From Oligoflexia bacterium (GTDB taxonomy: Bacteria > Bdellovibrionota > Bacteriovoracia > Bacteriovoracales > Bacteriovoracaceae), in contig JADGAN010000051.1 of assembly GCA_015231955.1 (NCBI GenBank), forward strand, positions 1-33,481: a stretch of DNA of 33,481 bases, given 5' to 3'. The notes under the pieces are model-generated. The model was not told the DNA's origin and did not search any database. It saw only the letters and a program-made list of their open reading frames with translations. A program made the translations under genes and the position numbers. Within the stretch, counting starts at the first letter, position 1; every line of letters starts with the position of its first letter. Positions 31,193-33,481 of the stretch are shown here, in pieces.

Positions 31193-31986
31193 TAGCTCCC
31201 TGTGCTTTGATAGTGATTTACACCAAGTTTCCAAAACAACCAAGTCACCATTGCAAAGATAATGGCAATCACTGGTGAAAAATAGGATGCCCAGAGTGGC
31301 CCACCGAGTGGATCGCTCTTTTCCAGAAAAGCTATGGCCGGATAATAGCTTACAAATCCGACTGGAACAATATAGAGGAACAACCTTCGCATCCATGGGC
31401 GGTAAATGGTGATTGGATACTTGCTGAGTTCAACTCCCCCATAAGTAAAAGCGTTCAGCGCTTCGGAACTTTGTATGGTCCAAAAACAGAAAGCAGCACC
31501 GGCAAGAAATAACCCAAAATAGACAATGACGGCACTAAAGACAGCAATCATAAAAAGCATGACTTTCTCGCAATTTAGTTCTAGCTGTAGAATCGGAAAA
31601 GCCAGGGAGAGGGCAATTGCCCCTTGGATCAAACGACCAATACGATTCAGTCGAAAAGAGAGTGGCATGATTTGAAGGATTGGAGATCTTGGTCTGATCA
31701 GAAAATGATCAAACTCTCCAGTGCGGATTAGCTCAGGAACTTTCTCTAGACTTTCAGCAAATAATTGAGCAATAGCATAGGAAACGCTGGCCACTCCATA
31801 GAGATAGTAAACTTCCCCCATCGACCAACCTTTAATCGATGGGAACTTGAGAAAAATAAAATAGATAACAAAGAGATCAATGATGTTGACCACAAGATAA
31901 CCGATGAGTTCAAGCACAAACGATTTTTTATAGCTCATTTGCCCTTTGATCTGTGCCATGAGTAAGCTAATGTATAGATTAATCAT
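31192..31986 (-). CDS. ABC-2 type permease (PF06182-like), second subunit
   Basis: 264 residues with about six transmembrane helices. The loop LIRTGEFDHFLIRPRSPILQ near residue 90 is the hallmark of the PF06182 permease family (xGxxDxxLxRPxxP). The C-terminus ends with YIVPVGFVSYYPAIAFL, also typical. ATG 31986 directly follows the TGA of the upstream permease gene (TGAATG), with GGGGGA just upstream. Likely forms a heterodimer with that product. Substrate unknown. Confidence 0.88.
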   Translation of the reverse strand: MINLYISLLMAQIKGQMSYKKSFVLELIGYLVVNIIDLFVIYFIFLKFPSIKGWSMGEVYYLYGVASVSYAIAQLFAESLEKVPELIRTGEFDHFLIRPRSPILQIMPLSFRLNRIGRLIQGAIALSLAFPILQLELNCEKVMLFMIAVFSAVIVYFGLFLAGAAFCFWTIQSSEALNAFTYGGVELSKYPITIYRPWMRRLFLYIVPVGFVSYYPAIAFLEKSDPLGGPLWASYFSPVIAIIFAMVTWLFWKLGVNHYQSTGS

Positions 31987-32784
31987 TCATCCCCCATGCA
32001 CTACTAGCTTACGTTCGCCATAGGAAAGGAGGATGGTGCAAACAATCCAAAGAATTCCAATCCAGGTGAGCTGTGCTAAGAGTGCGTGTAGGACATTCCC
32101 GCCTTTATCCAGATACAAAAGAGTCGGGGTGTTCAAAGTGTACTCAAAGGGGAGAAATCTACTGATCTGTCGCACTGACTCTGGGAAAAATGTAACTGGT
32201 ATAATCATTCCAGAAAAAAAATTGATGAGTCCATTAAAAAGCATCTTTATACCACGAGAAGACTCCATCCAAAAAGCGCTCAGTTCTGCTAAAAAATGAA
32301 TGCTAATGGCGATCCATGCACCAAGAAAAGTCGAGAGCAGAAATAAAGCAGCTCTAGCAATAGAGGTAGGTAGAAACAAAAATCCAACGAAAGCACCAAT
32401 ACCCAGAATGGGAAGGGTTCGAAACAGCAAGAAGAAAGCAGAACTACCAAGTCGTTGTGAAAGGGTTGATAAATAGTAGTTTATTGGTCGAGAGAGATGA
32501 GTTGCAATCTGGCCTGATCGAATATCTTCATCTACCCCAATAACACCCCACTGAGGAATGACCATTAGTATAGCTTGAGTTAAACATACGTAAGAGAGGG
32601 CTTGCTTTACATTTAATCCACCGATGGTGGTTCCACTCGGGTAGATGGATTCAAAGAGAGAGGCACGAAAAAACAAAAAGAAGATGTTTGTAAAAAGTCC
32701 GGCCCAGTTCGCGACTCGGTAGGCATTCTGTCTTTGAAATGCAAGGCGCGCAAATGTAAGATAGGCCTGAAGGTTGATAAACAA
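31987..32784 (-). CDS. ABC-2 type permease (PF06182-like), first subunit
   Basis: 265 residues, about six helices. EDIRSGQIATHLSRPINYYL near residue 85 is the same family motif as in the downstream permease, and SGMIIPVTFFPESVRQISRF then LPFEYTLNTPTLLYL near 190-225 is the second. The start is TTG 32784, supported by AGGA six to seven bases upstream and by the absence of an in-frame ATG nearby. First gene of the exporter operon, transcribed from the promoter at 32836-32864. Confidence 0.88.
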   Translation of the reverse strand: MFINLQAYLTFARLAFQRQNAYRVANWAGLFTNIFFLFFRASLFESIYPSGTTIGGLNVKQALSYVCLTQAILMVIPQWGVIGVDEDIRSGQIATHLSRPINYYLSTLSQRLGSSAFFLLFRTLPILGIGAFVGFLFLPTSIARAALFLLSTFLGAWIAISIHFLAELSAFWMESSRGIKMLFNGLINFFSGMIIPVTFFPESVRQISRFLPFEYTLNTPTLLYLDKGGNVLHALLAQLTWIGILWIVCTILLSYGERKLVVHGG

Positions 32785-32813
32785 AGTAGTTCCTAAGAAA
32801 AGTAGTAAAAAAT

Positions 32814-32829
32814 GGTCGCAATTGCGACC
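32814..32829. promoter_or_regulatory. 16-bp perfect palindrome, candidate operator
   Basis: GGTCGCAATTGCGACC reads the same on both strands. It starts about seven bases downstream of the predicted -10 box and covers the likely transcription start of the ABC exporter operon, 30 bp before the TTG start. This is the classic place for a dimeric repressor (TetR or MarR type). No regulator gene is seen next to it within the window. Confidence 0.6.
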
Positions 32830-32835
32830 GTTGCT

Positions 32836-32864
32836 ATTATTATGAGTTTATTATTATGGGTCAA
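32836..32864 (-). promoter_or_regulatory. Promoter of the ABC exporter operon
   Basis: On the minus strand TTGACC (32864-32859) and AATAAT (32841-32836) match the sigma-70 boxes at 5 of 6 positions each, with an exact 17-bp spacer. No other good promoter lies before the operon. Confidence 0.6.
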
Positions 32865-32887
32865 TATTTAATTATATAATCGAGGGC

Positions 32888-32996
32888 AACGTAAGAAAAA
32901 TAAATACCCTTATTGAAAATCATCATTCCTATTCAATTCAATTGATCGTTTGATATTGGCCTGCATACGACTCAACATTTACACATAAAAGAAATT
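32888..32996 (-). repeat. ~108 bp dispersed repeat B, copy 3 (inverted)
   Basis: Reverse complement of the copies at 2253 and 3608, with a few differences (CATTTACACAT here; GGCCTGCATACG in place of GGGCCGCATACG). Its AATTTC end directly abuts the 3' end region of the group II intron at 32997 onward, so the intron lies at the repeat's edge. Confidence 0.8.
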
Positions 32997-33481
32997 AGCG
33001 GGATAGGTAGGCCCTCGCGGGCTTTCCCTCCCACACCACCTGGCATACGGGTCCGTACCAAGGCGGTTCAACGTGGTTTAAGTTCATCATACAATCTTGG
33101 TAGTTGAAATTGATCAAAGTATTTATTCGGAAAGGCCCTCCCCATCACCTGAGAAGTGCTCAATCTCCAAGCTCCTAATCTACTACTGGCCGCTTTGGCC
33201 GCAAGTTCGATCGGTATTCCAAATTTTACGAGCTTATCTCGCCTTGCTTTGAATCCAGTCCACTGCTGCCAAATATAGCATCGAATTCTTCGACGAACCC
33301 ATCCATCGAGATATTTGAAGATCCCTTTGAACCCAGCAATTCTAAAGTAGCTTTTCCACCCGGTCATGTAAGTTTTCAGCTCGGACATTAATCTCATAAA
33401 AGATACTCTACGAATACCTTTAGTAATTTCTCTGATCCGATCCTTAAATTTCTTAATCGCTTCTTTGGAGACTGTTATCCT
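32997..33481 (-). mobile_element. 3' part of a second group II intron, runs off window
   Basis: Holds the maturase C-terminus and, right after its stop, domain V: GAACCGCCTTGGTACGGACC then CGTATGCCAGGTGGTG, with lower stem CCGCC/GGTGG. A domain VI hairpin (GCCC-GCGA-GGGC) and CTACCTATCCCG follow. The exact 3' end is within about 32997-33007. Domain V differs from that of the intron at 20375, so this is another lineage. Confidence 0.85.
33068..33481 (-). CDS. ltrA: Group II intron maturase, C-terminal part (partial)
   Basis: 138 codons, open at the right edge of the window. The sequence reads KEAIKKFKDRIREITKGIRR, then LMSELKTYMTGWKSYFRIAG, LDGWVRRRIRCYIWQQWTGF and SRLGAWRLSTSQVMGRAFPN, ending at YDELKPR. 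This is the maturase/X domain and following DNA-binding region of group II intron proteins; no HNH domain follows. The stop codon overlaps the start of domain V. The catalytic part lies outside the window, so intactness cannot be judged. Confidence 0.88.
   Translation of the reverse strand, partial: RITVSKEAIKKFKDRIREITKGIRRVSFMRLMSELKTYMTGWKSYFRIAGFKGIFKYLDGWVRRRIRCYIWQQWTGFKARRDKLVKFGIPIELAAKAASSRLGAWRLSTSQVMGRAFPNKYFDQFQLPRLYDELKPR

Noticed and set aside
1-33481. CRISPR arrays, rRNA and tRNA genes
   Set aside because: No regularly spaced short repeats, no tRNA cloverleaf with TTCRANY-type T-loop and no rRNA core sequence were noticed. I could not run a dedicated scan.

Overview
This 33.5 kb window comes from a Gram-negative bacterium of moderate to low GC. 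It is rich in secreted-protein genes and in decayed mobile DNA. Signal peptides, an outer-membrane-type protein, a lipocalin, a DUF4360 protein, and serpin and peptidylarginine-deiminase relics suggest a predatory or host-associated lineage, perhaps Bdellovibrionota-like. That assignment is a low-confidence guess, because no rRNA or marker gene is present.

Layout. 1-716: relic of a DUF6399-type transposase and the first copy of a 300-350 bp repeat with a terminator-like hairpin. 807-1604: a B12-binding light-sensor-like protein with an N-terminal zinc-binding motif in place of a DNA-binding domain. 2099-3716: a gene stub, an exported methyltransferase-like protein and two copies of a ~108 bp repeat. 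3823-5969: lipocalin, Alx/TerC and ExoD. 5987-6612: a broken DUF4143 ATPase. 6699-19913: an exopolysaccharide locus, comprising a secreted TIM-barrel protein, GH113-like hydrolase, outer-membrane-type protein, NfrB-like family-2 glycosyltransferase, two related secreted proteins, a pseudo-hydrolase/DUF2334 deacetylase fusion and UDP-GlcNAc 2-epimerase (wecB), followed by a beta-lactamase-fold hydrolase.

19966-22600: a serpin gene cut by a miniature element and by a compact group IIC-type intron. The intron's own reverse transcriptase is killed by a 26-bp palindromic insertion. 22631-28200: DUF4360 protein, a low-GC three-gene cassette (small protein, RNase-H/DUF429-like protein, acetyltransferase), an ASCH protein, a peptidylarginine deiminase pseudogene and a STAS-like protein. 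28219-29294: a secreted-protein gene and ksgA, both truncated by a third miniature element. 29294-32784: class I glutamine amidotransferase (peptidase C26) and an ABC-2 exporter operon whose promoter overlaps a 16-bp palindrome. 32888-33481: third ~108 bp repeat and the 3' end of a second group II intron that runs off the window.

The functional core is the 8002-18214 operon. WecB would supply UDP-ManNAc, the NfrB-like enzyme would polymerise and export it, the deacetylase and GH113-like enzyme would modify or trim the glycan, and the outer-membrane-type protein would help export it. This resembles the E. coli NfrAB/WecB glycan (phage N4 receptor) pathway, but with a different accessory set and no c-di-GMP domain on the synthase. 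The right-hand third records successive invasions: three copies of one TIR element, two of them carrying an internal cassette, two unrelated group II introns and several pseudogenes.
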